DNA from: Pseudoalteromonas luteoviolacea
GTDB taxonomy: Bacteria; Pseudomonadota; Gammaproteobacteria; Enterobacterales; Alteromonadaceae
DNA length: 64,000 nucleotides
Assembly (NCBI RefSeq): GCF_001750165.1
Contig: NZ_CP015411.1
Location: 2,818,001-2,882,000, forward strand
Direction: 5' to 3'
In this document: in pieces, positions 18,720 to 27,323 of the stretch
Position numbering within the stretch: the first letter of the stretch is position 1
Layout of the letters: every line of letters starts with the position of its first letter
The notes under the pieces: model-generated
Told to the model about the DNA's origin: nothing
The model's database searches: none
What the model saw: only the letters and a program-made list of their open reading frames with translations
Program-made: the position numbers and the translations under genes

Positions 18720-19139
18720 TTAAACTACGATCGCACCGTCACTCAACGTGACTTCATTCCATTGATCGCCTTCCATAAGTTTATAAAACACAGTTGACGA
18801 CGTCGGCGGTGTGCCAAGTAGCTCTACTAAATTACCTAGCTCAATATTTGGATATGTCACTTGATTGAGTGTGTCAGCTATCCGTTGGTATACACCGTTT
18901 TGAGAAGGGGTAGATTGTTTGGTCAGTAAGATTTTATCGCCATCAGCAAGGTTCAACGTATTGGTTAGATAGTTGTCATTGTTTGCGGTAGTCAAATCGA
19001 CATTCGCATCTTTTTTAACACTATTCACACGGTCAATAATGCCGGTGTAACGATAAAGTGATTTGGTTGCCGTCATATTCACCGCAATTTGTTCAGCATC
19101 AATTGCTGCGAGAATGCCAGAGAGAGTTTTTTGAGCCAT
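18720..19139 (-). CDS. Small fibre-module protein (paralogue)
   Basis: The 139-residue product consists of a short N-terminal helix (QKTLSGILAAIDAEQIA) and one fibre module: NVDLTTANNDNYLTNTLNLADGDKILLTKQ, then QNGVYQRI, then SSTVFYKLMEGDQWNEV. The module is also found in the 131-residue neighbour and twice in the 684-residue fibre. It has the strongest ribosome site of the cluster (AAGGAGG), which suggests a high copy number. It is probably a structural subunit of the fibre assembly. Confidence 0.6.
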   Translation of the reverse strand: MAQKTLSGILAAIDAEQIAVNMTATKSLYRYTGIIDRVNSVKKDANVDLTTANNDNYLTNTLNLADGDKILLTKQSTPSQNGVYQRIADTLNQVTYPNIELGNLVELLGTPPTSSTVFYKLMEGDQWNEVTLSDGAIVV

Positions 19140-19274
19140 AAGGCCTCCTTAATAATTGTTGCGCGCATAAAATCACGCAACGGGTTAGAATCTATCCAAG
19201 TTACCCAAACCTGAGGTAAGGGTATTTTTGGTAAAGCCAGTGATTGAAAAAAATGAAGAAATTAAGAATGAAAC

Positions 19275-21302
19275 TTAAGAAATGTATTCAAATAGACGGT
19301 AATCTGTCACTTGATAATGCACAAATGCACTGGTGCCATTGTCGTTGCCAATACTTGTGATTATGCCAACAACTCCACCGTCGAATACCACAGTGCCGCC
19401 AACAAAATCCGTTATTGCCAAATCAATTTGGTTATCAGCAAACCAGTTACGGTTTCCTATGTTATTGAAACCAGGATTGCTATTGTGGTGTACATGGGCT
19501 GATATGGTCGAGACACTGGATTTGTCTTTTAGATAATTTTTTTCCTCTTTCCCCTTAGTATAAAGCGCCAACATTCGCCGACCAGCCGGCGCTCCATTGT
19601 GCGATAGTGTTTGCCCTGACAGAATATTTTGGCTTTCATTCAATATTTTTGTATTGTCCCAAGCGTTGTCTGCAACCATGCTCCCCAAGTACGTAACTGT
19701 AGATTGAGATATTAAAAAGCGCTCTTGGCTTTGTGGATTGAAGACTTTTCTTATATAACCCAAATGACTCTGAATACTGCCTGACACTTTTTGCCAACCA
19801 CCACCAATGTATTCCCAAACAAAGTTATTTTGTGCATCATATATTTTTGACACATCCAAACCGCCACGTAACTCTGTATCTAGATAGGTTGAATTTGGTT
19901 GAGAGTAAGTGATATATCCATATGATTGTTTACCTTTAAAGCGATGCAAATCTGTATCGTCGTTTAAATCAACCACAATTTCGCTGGCAGATTGGAAGTT
20001 TCCGGTTTGGTTCCAGGGTGTCACGTAGAATTTAAAAATGTCCCCTTGGCGCTGCACCTTTACACGTACCCGCTTATTGCTCCAGCCACCACCTGTTCCG
20101 ATATTATACTGCCCTAATAATTTATCCGATCCAGAGCCAACACCCACATAGCCAAAATACACGCCACATCCTGTTGCATTAGGCGGTGTGCCTCCTGTAT
20201 TCAACACGATGGTAAGTACGTAATTGGTGCTTCCTTCCCTTACAAACGCTGCAACAACACCAATGGTGTCATTGTCAGAACTATCAGAAGATAGAGTCGC
20301 CTCTAATGTGTAATTATCAACCTTTTCAGCGGATACAAATCCGTTTGAAGGGGAAACATTAAGCGGCATGACAACACTGTCTGTAGAGGCTTGGTAGAAC
20401 CACGCTTTTGCATTGGAGCTGTTACGGGCTTCTGCATCTTGTTTATTTAAGAAGTACTCATTACCGTTAAACCTCGCCCAATTGTTGAATATATCCTGCA
20501 TCGTTGGTGGGCTATAGCTTTGCCTTGCTTGATCAGATTGCTGCTGAGTACGGTATACGTAAGATTCTAGCTCTGGTAATGGAGTAATATTGATATAGAC
20601 CGTTCCGGTTTGCTCAACGCCATGGCCATTACGCACTTTATAATTAAACTGCGCAGGTTGCTCTGCAAGACCAGTAGAGAGAAAAGTAATTGTATCGCCG
20701 CTATGTGAAGCTGTGCCACCTTGTGCATTTGATACACTGACTAAAGACAAGCCTGTACCAGAGCCATCCTCATCATTAGCAATAAGTTGCTGCTTACTAA
20801 TAAATATCGACTCCCCCTGTTGTAAACTAAACGTATCAGGGTTACACACGATAGGCGGTACCGCTAAAACAGACATTGTGACAAAGTGTGTTTTTCGGAT
20901 CCCAATACTATTTTCAACCACAAAATCAAAACGCGCCGCGCTGCCTATCGCGCTGTTTGAAGTAAACTCAACGTTAGCCCCGTCAATGCGCACTGTGCCA
21001 AACTGGGGGGTTTGTACGTCGATCAACCTTACCGGATCTTGGCCATTACTATACTCATCAAAGCTGCCCTCTAAGATATTGGCAATCGGAATGATGGCTG
21101 TTCGCAGCGTATATACTTCAAACGTTTTATCTTGCAACCGGATCGTTTGAGCAGATTTGCCATAAAACTCACTAATTGCAATCGTATCCCCAGGCACTTT
21201 GGTGACATGTTCACTAAAAAAGCTAAGTTCAAAAGGCTGTTCATCACGGTATTCGTCACCGATGTCTTTAAGAGATATTGGTCCACTTGTTTGTAAAGTC
21301 AT
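19275..21302 (-). CDS. Large fibre/adhesin protein with Ig-like (tandem-95-type) and lectin-like domains
   Basis: The 675-residue product opens with a phage-type segment (SGPISLKDIGDEY ... TIAISEFYGKS), a pattern common at the start of phage and tail structural proteins. Two Ig/cadherin-like repeats of the tandem-95 kind follow, one in about residues 60-150 and one in 155-245. The second shows PIVCNPDTFSLQQGESIFISKQQLIANDEDG. Residues about 260-500 look like a concanavalin-type jelly-roll (FVREGSTNYVLTIVLN, RVRVKVQRQGDIFKFYVTPWN). A C-terminal domain with HVHHNSNPGFNN comes last. The protein probably binds target-cell glycans or proteins. GGGAGTG ribosome site; 16 bases after the S74 fibre gene. 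Confidence 0.65.
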   Translation of the reverse strand: MTLQTSGPISLKDIGDEYRDEQPFELSFFSEHVTKVPGDTIAISEFYGKSAQTIRLQDKTFEVYTLRTAIIPIANILEGSFDEYSNGQDPVRLIDVQTPQFGTVRIDGANVEFTSNSAIGSAARFDFVVENSIGIRKTHFVTMSVLAVPPIVCNPDTFSLQQGESIFISKQQLIANDEDGSGTGLSLVSVSNAQGGTASHSGDTITFLSTGLAEQPAQFNYKVRNGHGVEQTGTVYINITPLPELESYVYRTQQQSDQARQSYSPPTMQDIFNNWARFNGNEYFLNKQDAEARNSSNAKAWFYQASTDSVVMPLNVSPSNGFVSAEKVDNYTLEATLSSDSSDNDTIGVVAAFVREGSTNYVLTIVLNTGGTPPNATGCGVYFGYVGVGSGSDKLLGQYNIGTGGGWSNKRVRVKVQRQGDIFKFYVTPWNQTGNFQSASEIVVDLNDDTDLHRFKGKQSYGYITYSQPNSTYLDTELRGGLDVSKIYDAQNNFVWEYIGGGWQKVSGSIQSHLGYIRKVFNPQSQERFLISQSTVTYLGSMVADNAWDNTKILNESQNILSGQTLSHNGAPAGRRMLALYTKGKEEKNYLKDKSSVSTISAHVHHNSNPGFNNIGNRNWFADNQIDLAITDFVGGTVVFDGGVVGIITSIGNDNGTSAFVHYQVTDYRLFEYIS

Positions 21303-21317
21303 TGTGCTTCACTCCCT

Positions 21318-23372
21318 TTAGTTAGACTCAAATTTCACTACTTTTTGCTCAAGACCTTTTACTTTCTCATTGAGCTCCTTGATACTTTCAACTAACAATC
21401 CAACTAAATTGCCATAAGCAACGGACAGATACTCGTCCTGCTCGTAGACAGCTTCAGGCATAACTTGCTCTACATTTTGTGCTATTAATCCGGTATAACG
21501 TCTACCAGAGTGAACATCTGCTCGCTCAAAAGTAACCCCCTCCAGTTTGTTCACCGCTGTCAACGCATTTTCAATCGGTTTAACCTCAGACTTTAAACGA
21601 GCATCAGAAAATGCAGTGACGTCACCTGTCGCTGTTATCGCACCCGTTACAGCCATATTGCCAGAGAAATTAGCTTGAGTAATATCAACGGAACCAACCA
21701 GCTGAGTATTCACTGATTTTAAAAAGCGTTGATCCGATTCTGTTTTGGTATAGCGATTAGCGGAATCACCTGTGCGATCTGTCACCTCTTGCTGAAGAGC
21801 GCTCTGTAGCGCAGCGACTTGCTGACTTCGAGTGTTGGACTCATTAGTTAGGTCTGTTTCTATCTGTGTACTGCGTGCATCATTGGTCAATACATAATTG
21901 GCGAAAGCCTGATCAGACTCAGTATCTACGGAATTGATTAAATCTACGATTTCTTTGAATGAATCAGCATCGGCATCACTGGCTTCTAAAATACTGTCAA
22001 TGCGCTCTTTTTGAACAGTGATTTTAGTGTTGTAGTCTGCTTTTAACGCATCTGAACCTGATGACTGCTGTGCTTTAAACTGAGCTGCGTCTAATAATTT
22101 GTCAGTCAAACCGGCTTCGATATCAGCAGGTGTTGCAATGTCGACAGATAGCTGATTATTTAATGATTTTAGCCCCGCCCCAACAAGCGCAACTTGTGTC
22201 GTTTCTAGCCAGTGATTTTCATTATTGCCAAAAGAATTTAAAAATTGAGACGCCAATACAAATACTTTATGTTGGTGTGCTGTACCCGCTGAAATTGATA
22301 ACGCAAGGCCCTGATGTAACGGGATATTCAATGAAGGCAGTGCCAATGTGTTGTCCTGCTGAACTTGCCAGATTTGATTTTCAGAAGGGTCATACTGTGC
22401 GGTTAATAAAACCAGATCGCCCACTTGCAATACAATATCATCTAACATATTGAGCGGCATTGAGATATCTATATTAGCTATTGTTTCAACACAAGTAATC
22501 ACCGTACCATTGAGTGAGTACACCCCTAACGACTCTATCTTTTGATTCAACCATTGCCCATGATCTGCATTGAGTATCTTGTCTACGCCCCCAGATTGTA
22601 AATCGTTTAATTGTGCAAAGTTCAACCTCTGAGACGGTACTTGTCCGGTGGCCAATTGCCCTGCGTCCAATTCAGTCAATGCACTGCCATTTCCAATAAT
22701 ATTTTTCGCGGTAATACTTGAGTCATTTGCAACCTGTGTCAAATCGATCTGAACTGGAAGGTTCGCATTATTTAGGTTGGTAATGGCTTGACCATCGCCA
22801 ACTAAGTAGTTAGCAGTCAACTTACTATCTGCGATGTCTCCTTGCTGAGTTAAATCAACTTCTGAGGGAAAACGCGCATTTTGTATATGCTCGGCGTAAT
22901 ATTCTGGCACATCAAAATTTTCTACTTTATACCAGTTTAAGCTTTGGCTCGTTTCATTTTGCACTAAGTACTGGTAGTAACTCGCACTGTCATCCAATGA
23001 CCTATTTGCTTTAATTAACATGCCTTCATACTCATTGACTGCTTGCTTAATCAATGTATTAGCATTAACGGCTGGCGATGCATCATAAATATACACACCA
23101 TTTTGAGTCACATCTTGCTGAAGGTATATGATGACTCGCTCGCCTGTTACTAATGAATAAGGTGCTAAAATTTCAGTTAAATCAGATTGCAAATCAAGAT
23201 TGGACTCACTAATAGCACAATCCACTGTGGTACCAAACAGGTGAGCAAGCAAGCTATATGTTGTCGTATTATCAGTTGCAGCATCAATGAGCTTACGAAA
23301 TTCCTCTTGGGTAGGAATGTCTCCATTTTCAAAATAACCGCGTAACTCGGTATTCAGTTCTGAGTGTTTCAT
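21318..23372 (-). CDS. Tail fibre with C-terminal S74 intramolecular chaperone
   Basis: The 684-residue fibre starts with an anchor (LRGYFENGDIPTQEEFRKLIDAA, 10-32). Two fibre modules follow (about 50-150 and 288-392; the second shows IDISMPLNMLDDIVLQVGDLVLLT). Residues about 440-545 include coiled-coil stalk. The C-terminus is an S74 auto-cleaving chaperone: SDARLKS with Ser589 and Lys594, five residues apart as in the phage endosialidase dyad. LIAQNVEQVMPEAV and a final coiled coil (VESIKELNEKVKGLEQKV) complete it. In this family the chaperone drives trimerisation and then cuts itself off. The protein is probably the main receptor-binding fibre. It is encoded directly after the DUF4255 gene, separated by a strong hairpin. 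Confidence 0.75.
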   Translation of the reverse strand: MKHSELNTELRGYFENGDIPTQEEFRKLIDAATDNTTTYSLLAHLFGTTVDCAISESNLDLQSDLTEILAPYSLVTGERVIIYLQQDVTQNGVYIYDASPAVNANTLIKQAVNEYEGMLIKANRSLDDSASYYQYLVQNETSQSLNWYKVENFDVPEYYAEHIQNARFPSEVDLTQQGDIADSKLTANYLVGDGQAITNLNNANLPVQIDLTQVANDSSITAKNIIGNGSALTELDAGQLATGQVPSQRLNFAQLNDLQSGGVDKILNADHGQWLNQKIESLGVYSLNGTVITCVETIANIDISMPLNMLDDIVLQVGDLVLLTAQYDPSENQIWQVQQDNTLALPSLNIPLHQGLALSISAGTAHQHKVFVLASQFLNSFGNNENHWLETTQVALVGAGLKSLNNQLSVDIATPADIEAGLTDKLLDAAQFKAQQSSGSDALKADYNTKITVQKERIDSILEASDADADSFKEIVDLINSVDTESDQAFANYVLTNDARSTQIETDLTNESNTRSQQVAALQSALQQEVTDRTGDSANRYTKTESDQRFLKSVNTQLVGSVDITQANFSGNMAVTGAITATGDVTAFSDARLKSEVKPIENALTAVNKLEGVTFERADVHSGRRYTGLIAQNVEQVMPEAVYEQDEYLSVAYGNLVGLLVESIKELNEKVKGLEQKVVKFESN

Positions 23373-23407
23373 AGTTAACCTTTGATAATTAGTCGTGTAT
23401 TAAGGGG

Positions 23408-23442
23408 CTTGCCACTCGAAGGGAGGAAGGTGGAGTGGCAAG
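23408..23442 (-). other. Strong hairpin between DUF4255 and fibre genes
   Basis: A perfect 10-bp inverted repeat (CTTGCCACTC with 23433-23442) closes a 15-base loop. It is not followed by T residues, so it probably separates mRNA segments (processing or stability) between assembly genes and fibre genes. Confidence 0.5.
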
Positions 23443-23470
23443 AAAATATTGCGGGTAAAACTAGTTATAT

Positions 23471-24106
23471 TTAAACGGATTTATTATCCATATTCGTTTC
23501 AATATCTTGAATAACAGGCAGTATATCTGGTGTAAATACTGGCACAGGCACCGATAATGAAAGTAGTAATGTGGGCTTAGGCGTGGACCCTAATGCTTGC
23601 CATACATGCCCGCTGACTTTTTCACTATGTTCATTACCAAACAACTGAGTTCTTATTCCATAAGGCTTATCTTCCACGCCGTACATTGCAAGAATTTCTT
23701 CCGGTAAAAAGTCATAAGCCCCTAAACCACATAGTAAATAACTCAAAACCATGTGTTCTAACTCTGCACTTCCCGCCTCTGCTTTGCTCCATACTGTAAG
23801 CATGTATGTTAACGACACGAATCGAGGTTCTTTGTAGTAAACCCTGTGGGTTTGTGCCGTATTTAGATAACTTCTCGGAGGCTCACTTTGTCTTCTAGTC
23901 GTATCTTCTGCCACACCTATGAGGTAACAGTTTACTGTCGGTTCATCATTTACCTGTTTGTCATAAAAGGCCTTATCAGGTGCAACAAAGCTGAGCGTAA
24001 TCTCCCCTTCCAATTCTGTATCTAAGCCTTTACTCATAGATAAAATCCGCTCTGTCAAAAACGTTTTCAGAGCTTGTTGAGTGTTATAAACTATTTTTGG
24101 GTCCAT
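23471..24106 (-). CDS. DUF4255 (Pvc16/Afp16-like) tail terminator protein
   Basis: The 211-residue product matches the DUF4255 family seen in eCIS clusters. It has a FVAPDKAFYD segment, then PTVNCYLIGVAEDTTRR, then RFVSLTYMLTVWSKA, an HMVLSYLLCGL helix and a DFLPEEIL motif. In Afp and PVC, the 16th gene product caps the distal end of the inner tube and sets its length. I start at the ATG at 24106, after AAGGA, one base past the ATPase stop; longer upstream frames lie inside the ATPase gene. Its immediate coupling to the ATPase mirrors the afp15-afp16 order. This gene is the clearest eCIS marker in the window. Confidence 0.75.
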   Translation of the reverse strand: MDPKIVYNTQQALKTFLTERILSMSKGLDTELEGEITLSFVAPDKAFYDKQVNDEPTVNCYLIGVAEDTTRRQSEPPRSYLNTAQTHRVYYKEPRFVSLTYMLTVWSKAEAGSAELEHMVLSYLLCGLGAYDFLPEEILAMYGVEDKPYGIRTQLFGNEHSEKVSGHVWQALGSTPKPTLLLSLSVPVPVFTPDILPVIQDIETNMDNKSV

Positions 24107-24107
24107 C

Positions 24108-26057
24108 TTAATTTCCTTGCAACCAAGCTTTAATTTCATGCTGTGCCATGAACCCTTCATGCTGTTTCGCAAGCTCCCTTTTAAGCGCTCTTGCCAGTGA
24201 ATCTGGGTCAATACAGCTATGTTCTTCTATCAAACGTTGCAGCAACGCTGATTCTGTGATGTTGATAATTTGTGCAGCACTTAATTCAAACCTTTGCGCC
24301 AAACTCCCAATAGATTTGGCCAATGCATCGTTAGAAATACCCGTGAGCACTCTGCGCCAAATCTCTTCTCTGTGTTGAACTGAAGGCATGGTAAACTCGA
24401 TAACATTGTGAAAACGTCTTAAAAAAGCATCATCTAGATTCGATTTTAAGTTAGTACTTAACAGCAGTAGCCCAGAGTATTGCTCCATTTTTTGCAATAG
24501 ATAACTCACCCCCATATTGGCATTTTTATCTTGGCTCGATTCAACGTTACTGCGTTTCGCAAAGACCGCATCTGCTTCATCAAACATTAACACCGCATTA
24601 TGTTTTTGAGCTTGGTCAAACAGTTTTGCCAAGTGTTTTTCCGTTTCTCCAATCCATTTACTGGCTATATTTGCCAAATTGACAACATATAAAGGAAGCT
24701 GCAGTTCACCCGCTATAGCTTCTGCAGCCATTGATTTTCCAGTACCGGGCCGCCCCCAGAAAATTGCCTTGCAACCTGGCGTAAATCGGTGGAGTAAGGA
24801 TTTCAATTCGACCTGCCTATCAATTCGGCCCACTAACTCATAGAGTTGGTCGTTAATAGTTTCAGATAACACCATGTCAGACAGCTTGAACCTCGGTTCT
24901 GACAATTTCGCCAGTTCCTCGGGGCCTCGATTTAGTTCTTCTAAACATATCAACTGTAACTCAGCCCAAAATTCTGAATTATTTTTTGCTCTTGTTGTGG
25001 CTGCGTGAGCCAACTCTGACATACGATAAACGGGTATTGGATACCTATTGGAAATACATTGTGCATCCACTTCGTTCGGTGCTGGTGACAGCCGTAGCCA
25101 AGCATCTACCAAGGACGCGTTTGAAGGAGGTTGATACTCTAAAACACGCAGTAAGCAATTATCTTGGTCAGTTTGCGGCGACAGAGTAAAAAAATACAAA
25201 CGTGTTTCTTCACCCAATCTGCTCTCAATCATTTTTTTGAGTGCAAAAAAACGGGTAGATTGAAGTTTGTCGATAAATACGAATAGGCTTTTGGAATTGG
25301 TATTCAGAATTACACCAACTAAAGCAGACACTACTTCTGACAAAGTCAGGTTTTGCGTTTGCTCATCTGACAAATAACCAAACTCACCACCTGATAGCAA
25401 GGCAAGTTGCTCAGTGTACCAACGTGCTATACGAGGATCATGTGTATCAAGCCTACATAGCTCAGAGCTACTTAATTCAAGTTTAGGATTAAAACATGAT
25501 GTAAAAACAACATCTGGTGTGCTTGAAGTGCCCTGCTTTACCAGATGATCATCACTCAATGTAACACGACCTGTATATAAAAATTGCCTAAGTTCCATAT
25601 GCAAGCTAATACTTTCAGTGAGCAACTTTTGCTTTGAACATTGCAATAAGTGCCAGTCGAACAATTGGCCACACAATACATCTTGCGAAATTAACTCTCG
25701 TTTAGAGCCCTGCTGACAAAGAAACAATAGCTTATCAAAGCTTAACATAGGGCCTTGCTCATACCAGCTCAATCCTATGTACGGCATCAAGATATCTGGC
25801 TCAAGTGTTTGAATATAAACAAGGGCAATGAGCCTAATTTCATATTCTGTCAATGCAAAAGTGCGCTCTACATACTTAAACCTAGGCGTATTGATTAACG
25901 TTACTAATGCTTCATCAAATAGCTTCAATCGCTCTTGTATATCTTCCTCATCATTTGCAAGCCCTAAGCCTACCTGGAAAAACATCAAAGAAAGTTGCTT
26001 TTCAGCATTAAACTGGAGTTTCAGTGAGTCTTCATGAATACCCATGTAGTCACCCAT
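24108..26057 (-). CDS. AAA+ ATPase of eCIS type (Afp15-like)
   Basis: The 649-residue protein has an N-terminal region of about 400 residues without motifs. One AAA+ module follows: Walker A GRPGTGKS at 435-442, Walker B LMFDEAD at 490-496, sensor 1 LLLSTN at 531-536 and arginine finger FLRRF near 546-549. ATPases of this architecture are a constant part of eCIS loci (Afp15, Pvc15) and act in particle assembly or cargo loading. It overlaps the lysozyme-like gene upstream by 8 bases and is followed after one base by the DUF4255 gene, so the three are translationally coupled. A second in-frame ATG at 26045 is an alternative start. Confidence 0.75.
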   Translation of the reverse strand: MGDYMGIHEDSLKLQFNAEKQLSLMFFQVGLGLANDEEDIQERLKLFDEALVTLINTPRFKYVERTFALTEYEIRLIALVYIQTLEPDILMPYIGLSWYEQGPMLSFDKLLFLCQQGSKRELISQDVLCGQLFDWHLLQCSKQKLLTESISLHMELRQFLYTGRVTLSDDHLVKQGTSSTPDVVFTSCFNPKLELSSSELCRLDTHDPRIARWYTEQLALLSGGEFGYLSDEQTQNLTLSEVVSALVGVILNTNSKSLFVFIDKLQSTRFFALKKMIESRLGEETRLYFFTLSPQTDQDNCLLRVLEYQPPSNASLVDAWLRLSPAPNEVDAQCISNRYPIPVYRMSELAHAATTRAKNNSEFWAELQLICLEELNRGPEELAKLSEPRFKLSDMVLSETINDQLYELVGRIDRQVELKSLLHRFTPGCKAIFWGRPGTGKSMAAEAIAGELQLPLYVVNLANIASKWIGETEKHLAKLFDQAQKHNAVLMFDEADAVFAKRSNVESSQDKNANMGVSYLLQKMEQYSGLLLLSTNLKSNLDDAFLRRFHNVIEFTMPSVQHREEIWRRVLTGISNDALAKSIGSLAQRFELSAAQIINITESALLQRLIEEHSCIDPDSLARALKRELAKQHEGFMAQHEIKAWLQGN

Positions 26058-26481
26058 GCTTCATTTGAATTGCAAGTTCCATGGCTCTATCTCCATCCTC
26101 ATCGGTCCACCCGCAATGCCAAACCTCACTCGCAGCTAATGAGAAGTCTTCCACACACAAGGCTGCCAATAGTTTTTTTAAACGAATCAAACCATCAACA
26201 CCAATACTGAATGCCATATTGAGAAGCACTAACTGTCGAGGCTGACTTAATTTATTAAAAATTGGCACCTTTAGAGATAAAGTATTTGCTATTTCTACAA
26301 TGTCATTTTCAAGCATATATTCTGCTTCTTGTTCACTGATCCCTATATGCTCTACTTTTCTGCCCACTCCAACTATCAAGACACCTTTTTCATTTCTGAT
26401 AGGTTTAAGAGTAAGGCCTTCATGGCAAGTTAACTGTACTTTCAATGCCTCCATACTCTGACGAGATATACTGTGCGTCAT
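26050..26481 (-). CDS. GH24 phage-lysozyme homologue with catalytic residues replaced
   Basis: The 143-residue protein aligns with T4-type lysozyme (CHEGLTLKPIRNEKG, then VGVGR). The general acid is present (Glu21). The two partners that in T4 lysozyme lie 9 and 15 residues downstream (Asp20 and Thr26 there) are Asn30 and Ile36 here. The rest of the helical domain is conserved (AFSIGVDGLIRLKKLL, EVWHCGW). It is probably unable to cut peptidoglycan efficiently and may bind it instead, or serve as a structural part of the particle. It overlaps the regulator gene by 4 bases and the ATPase by 8, so it belongs to the same operon. Confidence 0.7.
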   Translation of the reverse strand: MTHSISRQSMEALKVQLTCHEGLTLKPIRNEKGVLIVGVGRKVEHIGISEQEAEYMLENDIVEIANTLSLKVPIFNKLSQPRQLVLLNMAFSIGVDGLIRLKKLLAALCVEDFSLAASEVWHCGWTDEDGDRAMELAIQMKHG

Positions 26482-26993
26482 GATGCCTCCTTCAGCTGCA
26501 ACAAATCTGAGGGCACTGAAATCATTAAGCTTTGATCCAAGCCTTCTATCTCAATGACAAAAACAGAGCCGTTCTTTCGTGCGATTAATTTCCCCTGATA
26601 ACCTTTAAGTGCCCCTACCGTGATTTCAACACTACTTCCAATGGCTAGCCGCGAAGGTACAGGCTCATACTGATAGCCTGATGACATAACAGTTTTAATT
26701 TTTGCAATTTCTGTACTGCTCACGACACTCGGCTTTCCATTAAATTTTATATAATCGACAAAGCCGCTAAGTCGCTTTATATGGTGATATTCAAAGTCAT
26801 CTACATAAATAAATACATAAGATTTAAATAAAGGTTTCGCAATAGATTTAATTCGGTCACTCCACTGTTTTTTCTCAATCACTAAGGGTAAGAAAACTTC
26901 ACAACCACTTTTAATACGTGAAACCTGCTCAGCAAATTTTTTCTCTGTATTCGGTTTGGTGTAAACGACATACCAGTTTCTTATAGTTGACAT
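26478..26993 (-). CDS. NusG/RfaH-like transcription antiterminator, first gene of the cluster
   Basis: The 171-residue product has the NGN domain of specialised NusG paralogues: NWYVVYTKPNTEKKFAEQV, FLPLVIEKKQWSDR, then PLFKSYVFIYV. A C-terminal KOW domain follows (GSSVEITVGALKGYQGKLI). RfaH-type factors load on polymerase at an ops site and let it read through long operons. In the Serratia antifeeding prophage the activator AnfA1 is of this family and switches on the eCIS operon, so its position at the head of this cluster fits well. An ops-like sequence lies 15 bases before its ATG. It overlaps the lysozyme-like gene by 4 bases. Confidence 0.8.
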   Translation of the reverse strand: MSTIRNWYVVYTKPNTEKKFAEQVSRIKSGCEVFLPLVIEKKQWSDRIKSIAKPLFKSYVFIYVDDFEYHHIKRLSGFVDYIKFNGKPSVVSSTEIAKIKTVMSSGYQYEPVPSRLAIGSSVEITVGALKGYQGKLIARKNGSVFVIEIEGLDQSLMISVPSDLLQLKEAS

Positions 26994-27007
26994 CTTAAAT
27001 CCCAGAT

Positions 27008-27017
27008 ACGCTCCGCC
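27008..27017 (-). promoter_or_regulatory. ops-like antiterminator recruitment site
   Basis: The minus strand reads GGCGGAGCGTA (27017 towards 27007). The Escherichia coli ops element is GGCGGTAGCGTG, so this is the same sequence with one T missing and a different last base. It sits in the leader of the NusG/RfaH-like gene, 15 bases before the ATG, between an intrinsic terminator and the operon, where such an element is expected. One deletion could also mean it is a coincidence. Confidence 0.45.
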
Positions 27018-27157
27018 ACATCACTCCCAATATGAAGCAACATTACGGTAATTTGTTTTTGGCAATAGTAATAAAAAGCAATGGCTTCTTTAATTACTGG
27101 CTTAATACCCAAATGACGGGAATAGATATTTTTTGTGAAAATTAATTTTTATAATTG

Positions 27158-27186
27158 AAAAAAGCGGCCTCACATAATGAGACCAC
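27158..27186 (-). terminator. Intrinsic terminator between sigma factor and cluster
   Basis: On the minus strand GTGGTCTCA pairs with TGAGGCCGC (9 bp, two G-T pairs, 5-base loop) and is followed by TTTTTT. It would stop transcripts coming from the ECF sigma gene, so the cluster must start from its own promoter between 26994 and 27157. Confidence 0.75.
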
Positions 27187-27323
27187 TTTACAGGTTGGGC
27201 TTATGTTCAAAAACCTATCAAGTTATAAACGTAACATTTAGATATTCGTGAATTTATTTTTCTTATAATTAGCCATTAAATGATATTATTAAATTAATAT
27301 ACTGAAAGACTTTCAACTACCAA

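Noticed and set aside
9372..26993. A complete prophage
   Set aside because: No capsid, portal, terminase, integrase or holin gene is present. The ATPase and DUF4255 proteins are typical of eCIS loci, not of phages.
9372..26993. A type VI secretion system
   Set aside because: No TssB/C sheath, TssJLM membrane complex, ClpV or Hcp is present; the AAA+ protein has a single module unlike ClpV.
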